Origin: Streptomyces sp. NBC_00273
GTDB taxonomy: Bacteria; Actinomycetota; Actinomycetes; Streptomycetales; Streptomycetaceae
Direction: 5' to 3'
Assembly: GCF_036178145.1 (NCBI RefSeq)
Contig: NZ_CP108067.1
Coordinates: 2,976,001 to 3,040,000, forward strand
DNA length: 64,000 bases
Positions 42,538 to 51,147 of this stretch are shown piece by piece; position 1 is the first letter of the stretch, and every line of letters begins with the position of its first letter. The notes under the pieces were generated by a model that worked only from the letters and a program-made list of their open reading frames with translations, had not been told where the DNA came from and searched no databases. The translations under genes were made by a program, and so were the position numbers.

Positions 42538-43380
42538 ATGAGGGCCGACGCTTCACCGGAACCACCCCACCTCCCACGTTTCGCGACCCGTGCCGGCCGC
42601 GGCGCCGGAACGCCGTTCCGGCGCGGTCCGGCGGAGACCGAACACGCCCTGGGACCCGCCGCGGCGGACCGGACGCCCTCCGCGGACCCGGACCGCCTCC
42701 AGGCCGACGCGCGCGTCGTGGAGGTCCTGCGGGCCGACGGCTTCACCGGGGCCCGCTACCGGAGGTTCACCGGGGTCCTGATGGAGTACGGCTGGCCCAT
42801 CATGGTCGCTTGGAACATCAACGGCGACTCCTTCCGGCGCACCTGGGAGATCGGCCGGCCGATCCCCCGCCAGCTCATCGTCACTCCGTGGGACGAGGAC
42901 GACTGTTTCGAGGTGGCCACCGACACGGTCCTGAAAGGACTGGAGCTGTTCCGCAGCCACGCGCTCCTCGGAGGCGCCTGGAACCAGCACGGTGGCGCCG
43001 CTTTGACCACCTACTACGTGGGTGCGTGCATCCGCGCCTTCAAGCCGGTCTACGTGCAGTGGAGCCGGGCACAGTTGCACGGCCGGGACGCCCGCCTGCC
43101 GATCGAGCCGGGCGAACCCGATCAGCTGTCCGGACTTGCGGACGCGCGGGCCGAGGACCCCGAACGCCAGGTCGTCCTCCAGGACGAAATCTCCCGCCTG
43201 CTGCCGTACTTCACGGACGGCCAACTGCGCCAGGGCATCGCGTGGCGGGCGTTGGGGTACAGCCAGGCAGAGGCGGCAGAGCTGACCGGTATGACCACCA
43301 AGGCCCTGGAGCGCCGCCTGAGCCGGGTTCGTAGCCGCATCGCCCGTCATACCGGCCGCGGGAGGGATGATTCCCGGTGA
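42538..43380 (+). CDS. sigma-70-like (ECF-type) regulator
   Basis: A 280-residue protein with a C-terminal helix-turn-helix of the sigma region 4 type (QLRQGIAWRALGYSQAEAAE, LTGMTTKALERRLSRVRSRI). The middle (LVTPW-like to FRSHALLGGAW, LTTYYVGACIRAFKPVY) may be a diverged region 2. The N-terminal ~50 residues look disordered. GGAGGG precedes ATG 42538. Its stop overlaps the start of a P-loop protein gene, so the two are coupled. Target promoters are unknown; a stand-alone DNA-binding regulator is an alternative reading. Confidence 0.7.
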   Translation: MRADASPEPPHLPRFATRAGRGAGTPFRRGPAETEHALGPAAADRTPSADPDRLQADARVVEVLRADGFTGARYRRFTGVLMEYGWPIMVAWNINGDSFRRTWEIGRPIPRQLIVTPWDEDDCFEVATDTVLKGLELFRSHALLGGAWNQHGGAALTTYYVGACIRAFKPVYVQWSRAQLHGRDARLPIEPGEPDQLSGLADARAEDPERQVVLQDEISRLLPYFTDGQLRQGIAWRALGYSQAEAAELTGMTTKALERRLSRVRSRIARHTGRGRDDSR

Positions 43381-44609
43381 ACGCCTTCGGCCGCCCGGAA
43401 AAGACCGATGCGCCCGCACTCACCGCGGAGGCCGCCGATTTCGAGAGCCTCCTGGAGGCTTCCAGCCTCGGGGCGGCGGAGGCACAGGCGGTGCGCCGCC
43501 ACACACCCGAGACGTTTCGGCACCTGCTCGAACGGGGCTGGCAGGACCCCGATGAGGGGCGGGCCGACGCTCCCCGTTCACCTGCCCGAGGAACCGACAT
43601 GGCCGCCTCTTCCGCCGCTCCGGACCCGAACGACAGCAGCATCACGACGAACACGGTCACGCTGTGGGGGCCTCCGCGCAGTGGGAAGTCCACCTTGCTC
43701 GCCTCCTTGGCGCGAGCGGCCCTGAATCCGGAGTTCGGTCGCTGGAACCTGTTCCCCCACGATCGTCAGTCCCGTGACGACCTGGCGTCACTCACGCATT
43801 CCTTCTTCCGCAAGAGGGTCTTCCCCAACGCGACCGCGACGGAGCAACGTGCGGTCCGGTGCACGCTCGCAGGTGACGTGACCGGCACGCGCTTCGCACA
43901 CCGGAGGGGATGGTGGCGGCAGCGCCACGGCGACAAGCGGAACGTACTCGAATTCCAGATCGCGCTGCGGGACATGCCCGGTGAGGCCTTCGACGCCCAC
44001 ACGTTCACGGCGCCCCAGCGATCGAACGAGCTGGTGAGGGATCTTGCACATTCCCAGGGGATGATTTTTCTCTTCGATCCCGCCAGGGCCATGCAGACCT
44101 CTGATCGGCACAGCACGGAGCGGAACAACGCGGACTACTTCACGGAGGTCCTTTCGGCGGTCGCGGCCGAAGTCCACCAGGCCGGATTGCGGGACGGCAG
44201 CAAGCTGCCCCACAGGCTTGCCCTGTGCCTCACCAAATTCGACGCGCCGGAAGTGCTGTCCCTGGCCCGGGAGAACGGCTTCCTGCACATGAACCCGCAC
44301 TCAGGGGTTCCCGAGGTGAAGAACGCGCAAGCCTTCTTCCAGTACTTCGCACGAACCTACCCGCAGGACGGTTTGTCGGAAATCCTCAGCCAGGTGCAGA
44401 GCCTCTTCCACCCTGACCGAGTGGGACACTTCGTGCTTTCGTCGTTGGGGTTGTTCGTACCCCCGGGCCGACCGTTCACCTTCGAACACTCGTCAAAGGT
44501 CTGCTTTCAGGACGGTCAGGAGCGGTTCGTCGATCCGCCCCTGCCCACCGGCGTCATGGAGCCGCTGCTCTTCCTGCAGGGGATCGACGGGGCGCCCAGG
44601 AAGGGCTGA
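43377..44609 (+). CDS. P-loop GTPase-like protein coupled to sigma-like regulator
   Basis: A 410-residue protein. Residues 1-75 form a small helical region (ESLLEASSLGAAEAQAVRRH). A Walker A loop GPPRSGKST is at 98-106, IALRDMPGEAFD resembles a G3 switch, GMIFLFDPAR follows, and CLTKFD gives a G4-like TKxD. It therefore looks like a TRAFAC/DO-GTPase, related in style to the partial GTPase at the window start. GTG 43377 overlaps the sigma-like gene stop (GTGA). No TM helix. The substrate or effector is not visible. Confidence 0.72.
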   Translation: MNAFGRPEKTDAPALTAEAADFESLLEASSLGAAEAQAVRRHTPETFRHLLERGWQDPDEGRADAPRSPARGTDMAASSAAPDPNDSSITTNTVTLWGPPRSGKSTLLASLARAALNPEFGRWNLFPHDRQSRDDLASLTHSFFRKRVFPNATATEQRAVRCTLAGDVTGTRFAHRRGWWRQRHGDKRNVLEFQIALRDMPGEAFDAHTFTAPQRSNELVRDLAHSQGMIFLFDPARAMQTSDRHSTERNNADYFTEVLSAVAAEVHQAGLRDGSKLPHRLALCLTKFDAPEVLSLARENGFLHMNPHSGVPEVKNAQAFFQYFARTYPQDGLSEILSQVQSLFHPDRVGHFVLSSLGLFVPPGRPFTFEHSSKVCFQDGQERFVDPPLPTGVMEPLLFLQGIDGAPRKG

Positions 44610-44700
44610 CCACGGCCGCGTCCCGTCCATGGCGAGGTTGCGGCGGGTCCTGTGCCGACCCCCGCGGCGCGGGTGCAGGACCTCGCGCTAGGTTCCCGCC

Positions 44701-45462
44701 ATGGACGCAGGAGATTGGATCGCCGTCTGTTCCGGGGCCGTGGCCGTGGCAGCAGCCGGCATCAGCATGAGACAGGCCCGGCACGCGAGCGGCCAGGTGG
44801 TGGCCGCTCAAGAGCAGGTTCGTGTCGCACGGCAGCAGCTGGAGCAGGCCGAGGCGGTCCATCGTGAACAGAACGAGCCCTACGTCGTCGTCGACATCCA
44901 GCCGGACGTGTCGGGCGCCCTCGTGATCGTCGTCGAGAACATCGGCTCCACGATCGCCCGCAACGTGCGGATCGAGGTCGATCCCCCGCTGGAATCCGGA
45001 TGGGGCGAGGACCTGACGGAGATGCTCGCTCGGGCGTTCTCCCGGACGTTTCCCATGCTCCCGCCACGACGACGACTTGAATTCCTTCTCGACGAGCAGG
45101 AGCGCTTCCAGAACACCGACCTTCCGACGGCCTACACCTTCACCGTCCGGTGCGAAGGGCCGTACGGCCCGGTGGAGGACATGGAGCACGTGGTCGACTT
45201 CGGCACGTACGCCGGGACACTGATCGTCCGCAGTCCCCTGCGCAGGGTGGAGGACAAGCTGGGCGACATCGGCAAGGAGCTCGCGACGCTCGCCACCCTC
45301 TACGAGAAGGGCAGCGCGTCTGCCGTCCGGAAAGCGGAAGAGCACCGCGTCCACATGCTGCGTGCCGGGCAGGAACAGCGACGCCGCGGCCAACTACAGC
45401 GCAGCCCCGACGACCGTCAACGTGACGAGCCGACGGGACGCTCCAGTTCCGGCCGGGGCTGA
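44701..45462 (+). CDS. membrane-anchored coiled-coil protein
   Basis: A 253-residue protein with one N-terminal TM helix (DWIAVCSGAVAVAAAGISM), a coiled coil at 25-58 (SGQVVAAQEQVRVARQQLEQ), and a C-terminal domain with EPYVVVDIQPDVSGALVIVV. A charged tail (EEHRVHMLRAGQEQRRR) is encoded at the end. No family recognised. It lies 91 bases after the GTPase-like gene with its own leader and ends at a terminator. Membrane attachment beside a regulator pair is the only functional hint. Confidence 0.65.
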   Translation: MDAGDWIAVCSGAVAVAAAGISMRQARHASGQVVAAQEQVRVARQQLEQAEAVHREQNEPYVVVDIQPDVSGALVIVVENIGSTIARNVRIEVDPPLESGWGEDLTEMLARAFSRTFPMLPPRRRLEFLLDEQERFQNTDLPTAYTFTVRCEGPYGPVEDMEHVVDFGTYAGTLIVRSPLRRVEDKLGDIGKELATLATLYEKGSASAVRKAEEHRVHMLRAGQEQRRRGQLQRSPDDRQRDEPTGRSSSGRG

Positions 45463-45465
45463 GCG

Positions 45466-45495
45466 GGGTGCCTTCCGGTGCGCGGGAAGGCACCC
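45466..45495. terminator. bidirectional terminator hairpin
   Basis: Perfect 11-bp stem GGGTGCCTTCC / GGAAGGCACCC with an eight-base loop, directly after the stop at 45462 and before the convergent ABC permease stop. Confidence 0.85.
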
Positions 45496-45516
45496 GGGCC
45501 CGTACGGGCGGAGCGA

Positions 45517-46167
45517 CTAGCGCCGTCGCGCCGCGGCCAGGCTGGCCGTCGTGCCTGCTCCGGCCGCCAGGAGCAGGGCGCCGGCCAGGGCCGTGAGCGG
45601 CAGCGGCACCGGCCCCGAGCGACCCGCCGTGACCAGGGCGGACACCGCGCCGCGGGCCGGGGAGACCGCGAGGACCAGGGCGAGCAGGGAACCGAGGGTC
45701 CCGGCCAGGACCGCGTGGCCCCGGCGCCGGAGCAACGGCCTGCTGCACAGGGCGCCCACGGCCGCGCCGGTCAGGGCGCAGGCCGTCACCGCGAGGGCCC
45801 CGGCGAGGGCGGCCGCGCCGGGGTCGGCGCCGGCCCGCTCGCCGGTCAGCAGGGCGACGGCGGCCGCCGCGGATCCGACGAGCAGCGCCCCGGCCCACGC
45901 GGTGAGCAGGGCCGCCGCGTGGACCCGTACGGGACCGGCCGCGGCGGCCGTGCAGTCGCGGGCCGCGTCCGGTTCGACGGTCACGCAGATCCGCACCAGC
46001 CAGGCGGCGGTCGGGACCAGGCCGGCGGCCGCGAAGCCGAGGGAGTCCAGTACCGGGTCGCCCGGCCGGATGCCGACGGCCACGAAGGCGGCGTAGGTGA
46101 TGAGGGGCGCGAGCCAGCGCTGGGAGCGCAGGAGCAGGGCGCCCTGGTATCGGAGCAGGGCGGTCAC
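45517..46167 (-). CDS. ABC transporter permease
   Basis: A 216-residue integral membrane protein with about six hydrophobic helices (WLAPLITYAAFVAVGI, LTAWAGALLVGSAAAAVALL, and others), rich in Ala and Leu, as in ABC-2 type permeases. GTG 46167 overlaps the stop of the ATPase gene (GTGA). It should form the channel for that ATPase. The substrate is unknown. Confidence 0.78.
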   Translation of the reverse strand: MTALLRYQGALLLRSQRWLAPLITYAAFVAVGIRPGDPVLDSLGFAAAGLVPTAAWLVRICVTVEPDAARDCTAAAAGPVRVHAAALLTAWAGALLVGSAAAAVALLTGERAGADPGAAALAGALAVTACALTGAAVGALCSRPLLRRRGHAVLAGTLGSLLALVLAVSPARGAVSALVTAGRSGPVPLPLTALAGALLLAAGAGTTASLAAARRR

Positions 46168-46958
46168 GGGAGTTCCTCCACGGCGCGGATGTGCCAGGGC
46201 GGCCGGGCGGTGAGCAGATCGCGCAGGACCGCGTCGGAGCGTGCGGCTTCCACGGTGAGCTGCACTCCCCCGCCGGCTGCCGGCGAAGCGGCGAGGTCCG
46301 GGGGCGGTGCCAGGCCGGGCGGGCCGACCGCGTGGATCCGTACGCGGGGCCCGACCACTGCGGACACCGGTACGAGTGCCCCGCCCTCGACCCGGTAGTG
46401 GGCGTCGGCCGCGCCCGCGAGCCGCCGCGGGTCGTGGTCGACGAACACCACCGTGCCTCCGGCGGCGGTGCGTTCGGCGACGGCCCGGTCCAGCTCCGTC
46501 CGGGCGGAGCCGTCCAGGCCGGTCCACGCCTCGTCGAGGACGAGCAGCCCCGGTTCGGCGAGCAGGGCCTGCGCGACGGCGACCTTCTGGCTGCTGCCCT
46601 TGGACAGTTCGGCCATCGGGGTGCGGGCGTACGCGGCGGCGCCGAACCTCTCCAGCCGGTCGGCCGCCTGGCGGGCCGCCTCGGCGCGCGGCAGCCCGTG
46701 CACCCGGCCCAGCCGGGTCAGGTAGTCGGCGGCCGTGAGCGGCAGCGCCGCCGGGAAGCGTTCGGGCACGTAACCGGTGCGGGGCGGGCGGCCGGTGACG
46801 CGCCCCTCGGTCGGCGCCTCGATCCCGGCGACGAGCCGCAGCAGGGTGGACTTGCCGCCGCCGTTGCCGCCTTCGACGCGGACGAGGGCGCCGCGCGGGA
46901 GGTCCAGCGTGATCCCGCGCAGCACCCAGGGGCGGCGCCGTCCGTAGCGGCGGCCCAC
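46164..46958 (-). CDS. ABC transporter ATP-binding protein
   Basis: A 264-residue ATPase: Walker A EGGNGGGKSTLL, signature LSKGSSQKVAVAQ (LSGGQ variant), Walker B LLVLDEAWTGLDG and the His switch VDHDPR. The ~60 residues after the ATPase core carry no recognised domain. GTG 46958 is the first start in this frame; an upstream non-ATG start overlapping the AIM24 stop is possible, because the sequence already reads as ATPase (LNLTDVG) before it. Confidence 0.88.
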   Translation of the reverse strand: MGRRYGRRRPWVLRGITLDLPRGALVRVEGGNGGGKSTLLRLVAGIEAPTEGRVTGRPPRTGYVPERFPAALPLTAADYLTRLGRVHGLPRAEAARQAADRLERFGAAAYARTPMAELSKGSSQKVAVAQALLAEPGLLVLDEAWTGLDGSARTELDRAVAERTAAGGTVVFVDHDPRRLAGAADAHYRVEGGALVPVSAVVGPRVRIHAVGPPGLAPPPDLAASPAAGGGVQLTVEAARSDAVLRDLLTARPPWHIRAVEELP

Positions 46959-46969
46959 ATCGGTCAGGT

Positions 46970-47644
46970 TCAGTGCGCGGCCGCCGTCTCGGTGACCTCG
47001 CTGGGGCGGACGATGACGAAGCCCTCGCCGCTCAGCTTCAGCTGGACGGCCTCGCCGGAGCCGCCGCGGATCATCGAGCCGACCGACTGGGAGCGGTGCA
47101 GTCCGGTCTCCAGCTGGGCGCTCCAGCCGACCACCGCGTCCGTGTCCACGTAGACCGGGGTCTGGGCGGTGACCGGGATGATGATCGGGTGGCCGTCGCA
47201 GACGACGGCGAGCTTGCCGGTGCCGCTGAAGAGGCTGTTGAAGAGGCCGCCACCGGTCATGCCGGCGCCCTTCACCATCTTGATCTCGTAGGACAGGGTC
47301 GGGTCGAAGCAGAGCACGTTGCGGCCGTTGATGGTGAGGGCGTCGCCCGGCTCAAATTCGATGATGAAGCAGTTGTCCGCCCGGTGGGCGAACCAGGCCT
47401 CGCCCTGACCGCGTACGGACATGAGCGCGAGGCCCTCGCCCGTCACGGCGCGCTTGAGCATGCCGCCTATGCCCTGTCCCTTGCGCTCGAACTGGAGGTT
47501 GCCGCGGAAGGCGACCATCGAGCCCTGGCGGGCCAGCATTTCACCGTTGACGTTGTACTTCACGGACTTGGCGTTCTGCAGGGTCATGCCGGGGACGACG
47601 GCGGCCCGGGCCAGGTTCTCGGACGCGAACAGATCACTCTTCAT
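46970..47644 (-). CDS. AIM24-family protein
   Basis: A 224-residue all-beta protein of the AIM24/TspA type (NVNGEMLARQGSMVAFRGNL, WFAHRADNCFIIEFEPGDAL, VDTDAVVGWSAQL, SGEGFVIVRPSE). These form trimeric beta-barrels whose job is poorly known. It is the first gene of an operon with the ABC pair. ATG 47644 is chosen over an ATG five codons upstream as the more common N-terminus (MKSDLFASENLA). It is divergent from the PTH2-like gene. Confidence 0.85.
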   Translation of the reverse strand: MKSDLFASENLARAAVVPGMTLQNAKSVKYNVNGEMLARQGSMVAFRGNLQFERKGQGIGGMLKRAVTGEGLALMSVRGQGEAWFAHRADNCFIIEFEPGDALTINGRNVLCFDPTLSYEIKMVKGAGMTGGGLFNSLFSGTGKLAVVCDGHPIIIPVTAQTPVYVDTDAVVGWSAQLETGLHRSQSVGSMIRGGSGEAVQLKLSGEGFVIVRPSEVTETAAAH

Positions 47645-47715
47645 GGCTGCGATCCTCACCCGGGCCGACCACCCGGGGCATCATCCTGAAGGCGGAGGCT
47701 GGCATCCTTGGCAGG

Positions 47716-48468
47716 ATGAGCAGCCAGCACACGAACGACATCTCCGACGTCCCCGCGGTCGGGGCGGACAGCCCCTTCCGGCAGGAGCACGTACTGCGCG
47801 ACGAGGCCCCGCAGTTCGTGCTGCCGCTGGTGGTGCGGATCGAGAAGGCCGAGCCGCCCGCCCGGACGGACGCCCTGGAGACGGCGGCCCGTGCCGTGCT
47901 GGTCCTGCTCACCGACGAGCGGGCGCACGGCGAGGGCGAGTGGGCCGAGGCCGTCCGCGACTGGCAGGACGCCCGGATCCGCAAGGTGGTCCGCCGGGCG
48001 CGCGGGGCGGAGTGGCGCAAGGCGGAGACCCTGCCGGGCGTCACGGTGCACGGGGACGGCGCGCAGGTACGGGTCTTCCCGCCGGTGCCCCTGGACGGCT
48101 GGCCCAAGGAACTGGCCAAGCTCCAGGTGTCGGGCACCGATCTGGACGATCCGGAGCCGGTCGCCGCGACCGCGGAACCGGGGCTGCCGGTGCTGTGGCT
48201 CAACCCCGGCCTCGACATGTCGGCCGGCAAGGCCATGGCCCAGGCCGGGCACGCGGCGCAGCTGGCGTGGTGGGAGCTGACGGAGGCGGAGCGGACCGCC
48301 TGGCAGGATTCCGGTTTCCGGCTGGCGGTACGGACGGCCCCGCGCGAGCGGTGGGCCGAGCTGGGCGGCAGCGGGCTGCCGGTGGTCCGGGACGCCGGGT
48401 TCACCGAGATCGCGCCGGGCAGCGCGACGGTGGTCGCCGACCACCCGGCATTGCGGGCCCGGCTCTGA
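47716..48468 (+). CDS. PTH2-domain peptidyl-tRNA hydrolase-like protein
   Basis: A 250-residue protein whose C-terminal ~110 residues match peptidyl-tRNA hydrolase II (LDMSAGKAMAQAGHAAQLAW, GSGLPVVRDAGFTEIAPGS, TVVADHP). The N-terminal half (RDEAPQFVLPLVVRIEKAEP) belongs to the actinobacterial version. It may release peptides from stalled peptidyl-tRNA, in addition to the normal Pth. It stands alone upstream of the MNIO operon. Confidence 0.82.
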   Translation: MSSQHTNDISDVPAVGADSPFRQEHVLRDEAPQFVLPLVVRIEKAEPPARTDALETAARAVLVLLTDERAHGEGEWAEAVRDWQDARIRKVVRRARGAEWRKAETLPGVTVHGDGAQVRVFPPVPLDGWPKELAKLQVSGTDLDDPEPVAATAEPGLPVLWLNPGLDMSAGKAMAQAGHAAQLAWWELTEAERTAWQDSGFRLAVRTAPRERWAELGGSGLPVVRDAGFTEIAPGSATVVADHPALRARL

Positions 48469-48514
48469 CGGCCCGGCTCTGACCGTTCGGCTCTGAAGCG
48501 CTTCCCGGCCGGTG

Positions 48515-48531
48515 GGAACCTCAAATGTTCC
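48515..48531. promoter_or_regulatory. inverted repeat upstream of the MNIO operon
   Basis: GGAAC-CTCAAAT-GTTCC, a 5-bp inverted repeat with 7-base spacer, followed by a second GAAC at 48535-48538. It is 85 bases before ATG 48616 in the least GC-rich part of the interval and may be an operator or ECF-type promoter element. Confidence 0.4.
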
Positions 48532-48615
48532 TCTGAACGTCCCCTCCTGCGATTGGCGCGACTCCGTCGGGGCCATGACATCGGCACACGGTGCGACGAG
48601 AGGGGGCGGGGGGAC

Positions 48616-49947
48616 ATGAAACCCATGACACACCTGGGGGTGGGCATCGGCTGGCGGCCGGAGATCGCGGACGCCGTCGAGCGGCTTTCCGGCCTGGACT
48701 GGGTCGAGGTGGTGGCCGAGAACGTATGTCCCGGCCACCTGCCCGAGTCCCTGCTGCGGCTGCGCGAGCGGGGCACGCGCGTCGTGCCGCACGGGGTCTC
48801 GCTCGGCCTCGGCGGCGCGGACCGTCCCGATCCGGCGATGCTGGCGGCCCTCGGTGAGCGGGCGGTGGCGCTGGGGGCGCCGCTCGTCACCGAGCACATC
48901 GCCTTCGTGCGGACCTCCTCGCCGGTGCTGGAGGCGGGGCACCTGCTGCCGGTGCCGCGCACCCGCGACGCGCTGGACGTGCTGTGCGAGAACGTGCGGA
49001 TCGCGCAGGACGCCCTGCCGGTCCCGCTGGCACTGGAGAACATCGCCGCGCTGTTCTCGTGGCCGGGCGAGGAGCTGACGGAAGGGCAGTTCCTCACGGA
49101 GCTCGTCGAGCGGACCGGGGTCCGGCTGCTCATCGACGTGGCCAACCTGCACACCAACCGGGTCAACCGGGGCGAGGACCCGGCCGCCGTGCTGGACGCG
49201 ATCCCGCTGGAGGCGCTGGCGTACGTGCACGTGGCGGGCGGCATCGAGCGGAACGGCGTCTGGCACGACACCCACGCGCACCCGGTCCCGCCGGTGGTGC
49301 TCGACCTGCTGGCCGAGCTGCGCTCCCGGGTGGAACCGGCGGGCGTCCTGCTGGAGCGGGACGACGACTTCCCGCCGGAGGCCGAGCTCGCGGGCGAGTT
49401 GGCCGCGATCCGGGCCGTGGTGACGGCCGGACGGGCCGCGCCCGTGGAGGCGGCGACCGCCGGGTCCGGCCCGGCGGGCGCCGACCCCGGCACGGACCCC
49501 GGCACCGGCACCGGCACCGACCCGGGCACGGTCGAGGAGTCGGTCCGGACCCGGGTGGCTCTCGGTCAGGCCGCGCTGCTGTCGGCGCTGGTGGCCGGGA
49601 CCCCCGTGCCCGAGGGCTTCGACCGCCGGCGCATCCGGGTGCAGGCCCGGGCGCTGGCCGCCAAGCGGGCCGACGTGGTGGCGAAACTGGCTCCCGAGCT
49701 GCCCGTGATCCTGGGCGGCCCGGACCCGTACCGCGAGGCCTTCCTCTCCTACGCCAAGAGCCGCCCGATGACCTCCGGGTACCGCCGGGACGCGCTGGAC
49801 TTCGCCGAGGACCTGCTGATCCGGGACCTGCCGGCCGATCCGGCAGCCCGGCGCCGGCTCACCACCTGGTGGCGGGAGCGGGCCGGGGCCAGGCCGCCCC
49901 GCCGGATCGTGCGCTGGGCCCGGACGCTGGTGGGGAGAGCGGCATGA
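48616..49947 (+). CDS. MNIO (DUF692) oxidative enzyme with C-terminal partner-like domain
   Basis: A 443-residue protein. Residues ~1-285 are a DUF692 TIM barrel, the multinuclear non-haem iron oxidase (MNIO) fold. Likely iron ligands are H59 in [11 protein letters not shown]93/H94 in TEHIAF, E141 in LENIAA, D174 and H179 in DVANLHTN, H205 in YVHVAGG and H220/H222 near DTHAHPVP. A Gly/Thr/Asp linker (~290-310) joins a C-terminal ~130-residue helical domain ([28 protein letters not shown]), possibly for substrate binding. MNIOs modify Cys, Asp or Asn residues of RiPP precursors. It overlaps the Cys-rich membrane protein gene (ATGA). G-rich SD precedes ATG 48616. Confidence 0.88.
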   Translation: MKPMTHLGVGIGWRPEIADAVERLSGLDWVEVVAENVCPGHLPESLLRLRERGTRVVPHGVSLGLGGADRPDPAMLAALGERAVALGAPLVTEHIAFVRTSSPVLEAGHLLPVPRTRDALDVLCENVRIAQDALPVPLALENIAALFSWPGEELTEGQFLTELVERTGVRLLIDVANLHTNRVNRGEDPAAVLDAIPLEALAYVHVAGGIERNGVWHDTHAHPVPPVVLDLLAELRSRVEPAGVLLERDDDFPPEAELAGELAAIRAVVTAGRAAPVEAATAGSGPAGADPGTDPGTGTGTDPGTVEESVRTRVALGQAALLSALVAGTPVPEGFDRRRIRVQARALAAKRADVVAKLAPELPVILGGPDPYREAFLSYAKSRPMTSGYRRDALDFAEDLLIRDLPADPAARRRLTTWWRERAGARPPRRIVRWARTLVGRAA

Positions 49948-51014
49948 ACTTCCTCGCCGTGGCGATCTGGATCGCCGTCCTCCTCTCCTGCGTCCTCCTG
50001 ATGGTCGGGCTCCGCAGGTCCCGGTCCTCGTCCGCGGGACCGGCGCCCGCCCTGCACGACCTGTCCGAGGCCGCCTTCGTGGTGGGCGGCCCCGGCACCG
50101 TCGTGGACGCCGCACTCGTCTCGATGCTCGGCGACGGCCGGCTGGTGGCCGGCGGTCCGGGCATCGTCCAGGTGCGCCCCGGGGCGCGGGCCACCGACAC
50201 CGCCGAGCGGGCCGTCCTCCAGGCCCACCAGGGGGCGCCCTCGGGATGGCTCTACCAGCTGCGCTACGCCGCCATGTGCGACCCGGCCGTCCAGGAGATC
50301 GGGGACGGGCTGGCCGACCGCGGGCTGATCTCCCCGCCCGGATCCGGGCTGCGCCGCCTGCGTCGCTGGGGGCTGATCCAGGCCGTCGTGTGCGCGCTGC
50401 TGCTGTTCCCGGTGTCGCTGGTGCTGACCGTCGTGTCGCTCGCCCTCGATTCCGGCTCCGGGGTGCCGTTCATCGCGAAGGTGGTGGTCGTCCTGGTGGG
50501 CGGCATCGTCGTGGGCCTGATCTGCGCGTCCCGGGCCAAGAGCCGGGTGACCGGGGCCGGGGCGCGGGCGCTGCGCGCCATCCGCTCCGCCCACCTGAAC
50601 GACCGGACCCCGCACGTGCAGACCGCACTGTTCGGGCTGCGCGGTCTGCGGGACCCGCACCTGCGCCGGCAGTTGCTGCCCGCCGTACGCGGTACCCGGC
50701 TGGCCGCGGCCCAGTCGCGCACGCGCTTCCACGGCACGGGCGGCTCCTCGCACGGGTCGGGGGTCGAGGTGCTGCCGATCGTCTGGTGCGCCGGGAGCGA
50801 CGGGGGCGGTGGCGGCGGATCGAGCTGTGGCGGCGGTTCCGGCTGCGGCTCCTCGGGCAGCGGCTGCGGCTCTTCGGGCAGTGGCTCCAGCTGCTCCAGT
50901 GGTGGTTCGGGCTGTGCGAGCAGCAGCTCCAGCTGTTCCAGCAGCAGCTCCAGCTGCGGCAGTTCGTCGAGCTGCGGCAGCTCGTCCAGCTCCAGTTGCG
51001 GCAGCAGCTCCTGA
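49944..51014 (+). CDS. TIGR04222-type membrane protein with Cys/Ser/Gly tail
   Basis: A 356-residue protein. It has an N-terminal helix ([20 protein letters not shown]), a ~110-residue domain ([34 protein letters not shown]), two further helices (~133-180: [33 protein letters not shown]) and a C-terminal tail from about residue 279. The tail has ten cysteines separated only by Ser, Gly and one or two Ala, ending CGSSS. This N-terminal architecture with a low-complexity Cys-rich tail matches the TIGR04222 family, known beside DUF692 genes. The tail is the likely substrate of the MNIO upstream. Start ATG 49944 overlaps its stop. Confidence 0.82.
   Translation: MNFLAVAIWIAVLLSCVLLMVGLRRSRSSSAGPAPALHDLSEAAFVVGGPGTVVDAALVSMLGDGRLVAGGPGIVQVRPGARATDTAERAVLQAHQGAPSGWLYQLRYAAMCDPAVQEIGDGLADRGLISPPGSGLRRLRRWGLIQAVVCALLLFPVSLVLTVVSLALDSGSGVPFIAKVVVVLVGGIVVGLICASRAKSRVTGAGARALRAIRSAHLNDRTPHVQTALFGLRGLRDPHLRRQLLPAVRGTRLAAAQSRTRFHGTGGSSHGSGVEVLPIVWCAGSDGGGGGGSSCGGGSGCGSSGSGCGSSGSGSSCSSGGSGCASSSSSCSSSSSSCGSSSSCGSSSSSSCGSSS
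50806..51011 (+). repeat. low-complexity Cys/Ser/Gly coding repeat
   Basis: About 68 codons made almost only of AGC/TCG/TCC, GGC/GGT and TGC/TGT, with short imperfect tandem units such as GGCAGCTCGTCCAGCTC. It encodes the cysteine tail of the membrane protein, spacing Cys every 4-9 residues. Confidence 0.85.
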
Positions 51015-51102
51015 CCGGCGGGCGTACGGCAAGCGGGGGCGGAATCCGCGGCAACGGGGCCGACGGCGGCGACACCTGCCGGTGATCCTTTACAAGGCCA
51101 CC

Positions 51103-51142
51103 ATCCGACCCTCTCATCGGTTCATCGGATGAGAGGGTCGGA
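51103..51142. terminator. strong hairpin after the MNIO operon
   Basis: Perfect 15-bp stem TCCGACCCTCTCATC / GATGAGAGGGTCGGA with a ten-base loop, 89 bases after the Cys-tail gene. It probably ends that operon. The downstream arm also supplies GAGAGGG, the ribosome site of the decayed hydrolase gene that follows. Confidence 0.75.
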
Positions 51143-51147
51143 CCGTC

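Noticed and set aside
49749-51032. Minus-strand Ala/Thr-rich open frame opposite the Cys-tail gene
   Set aside because: Produced by the low-complexity codons of the tail read backwards; no start signal or domain.
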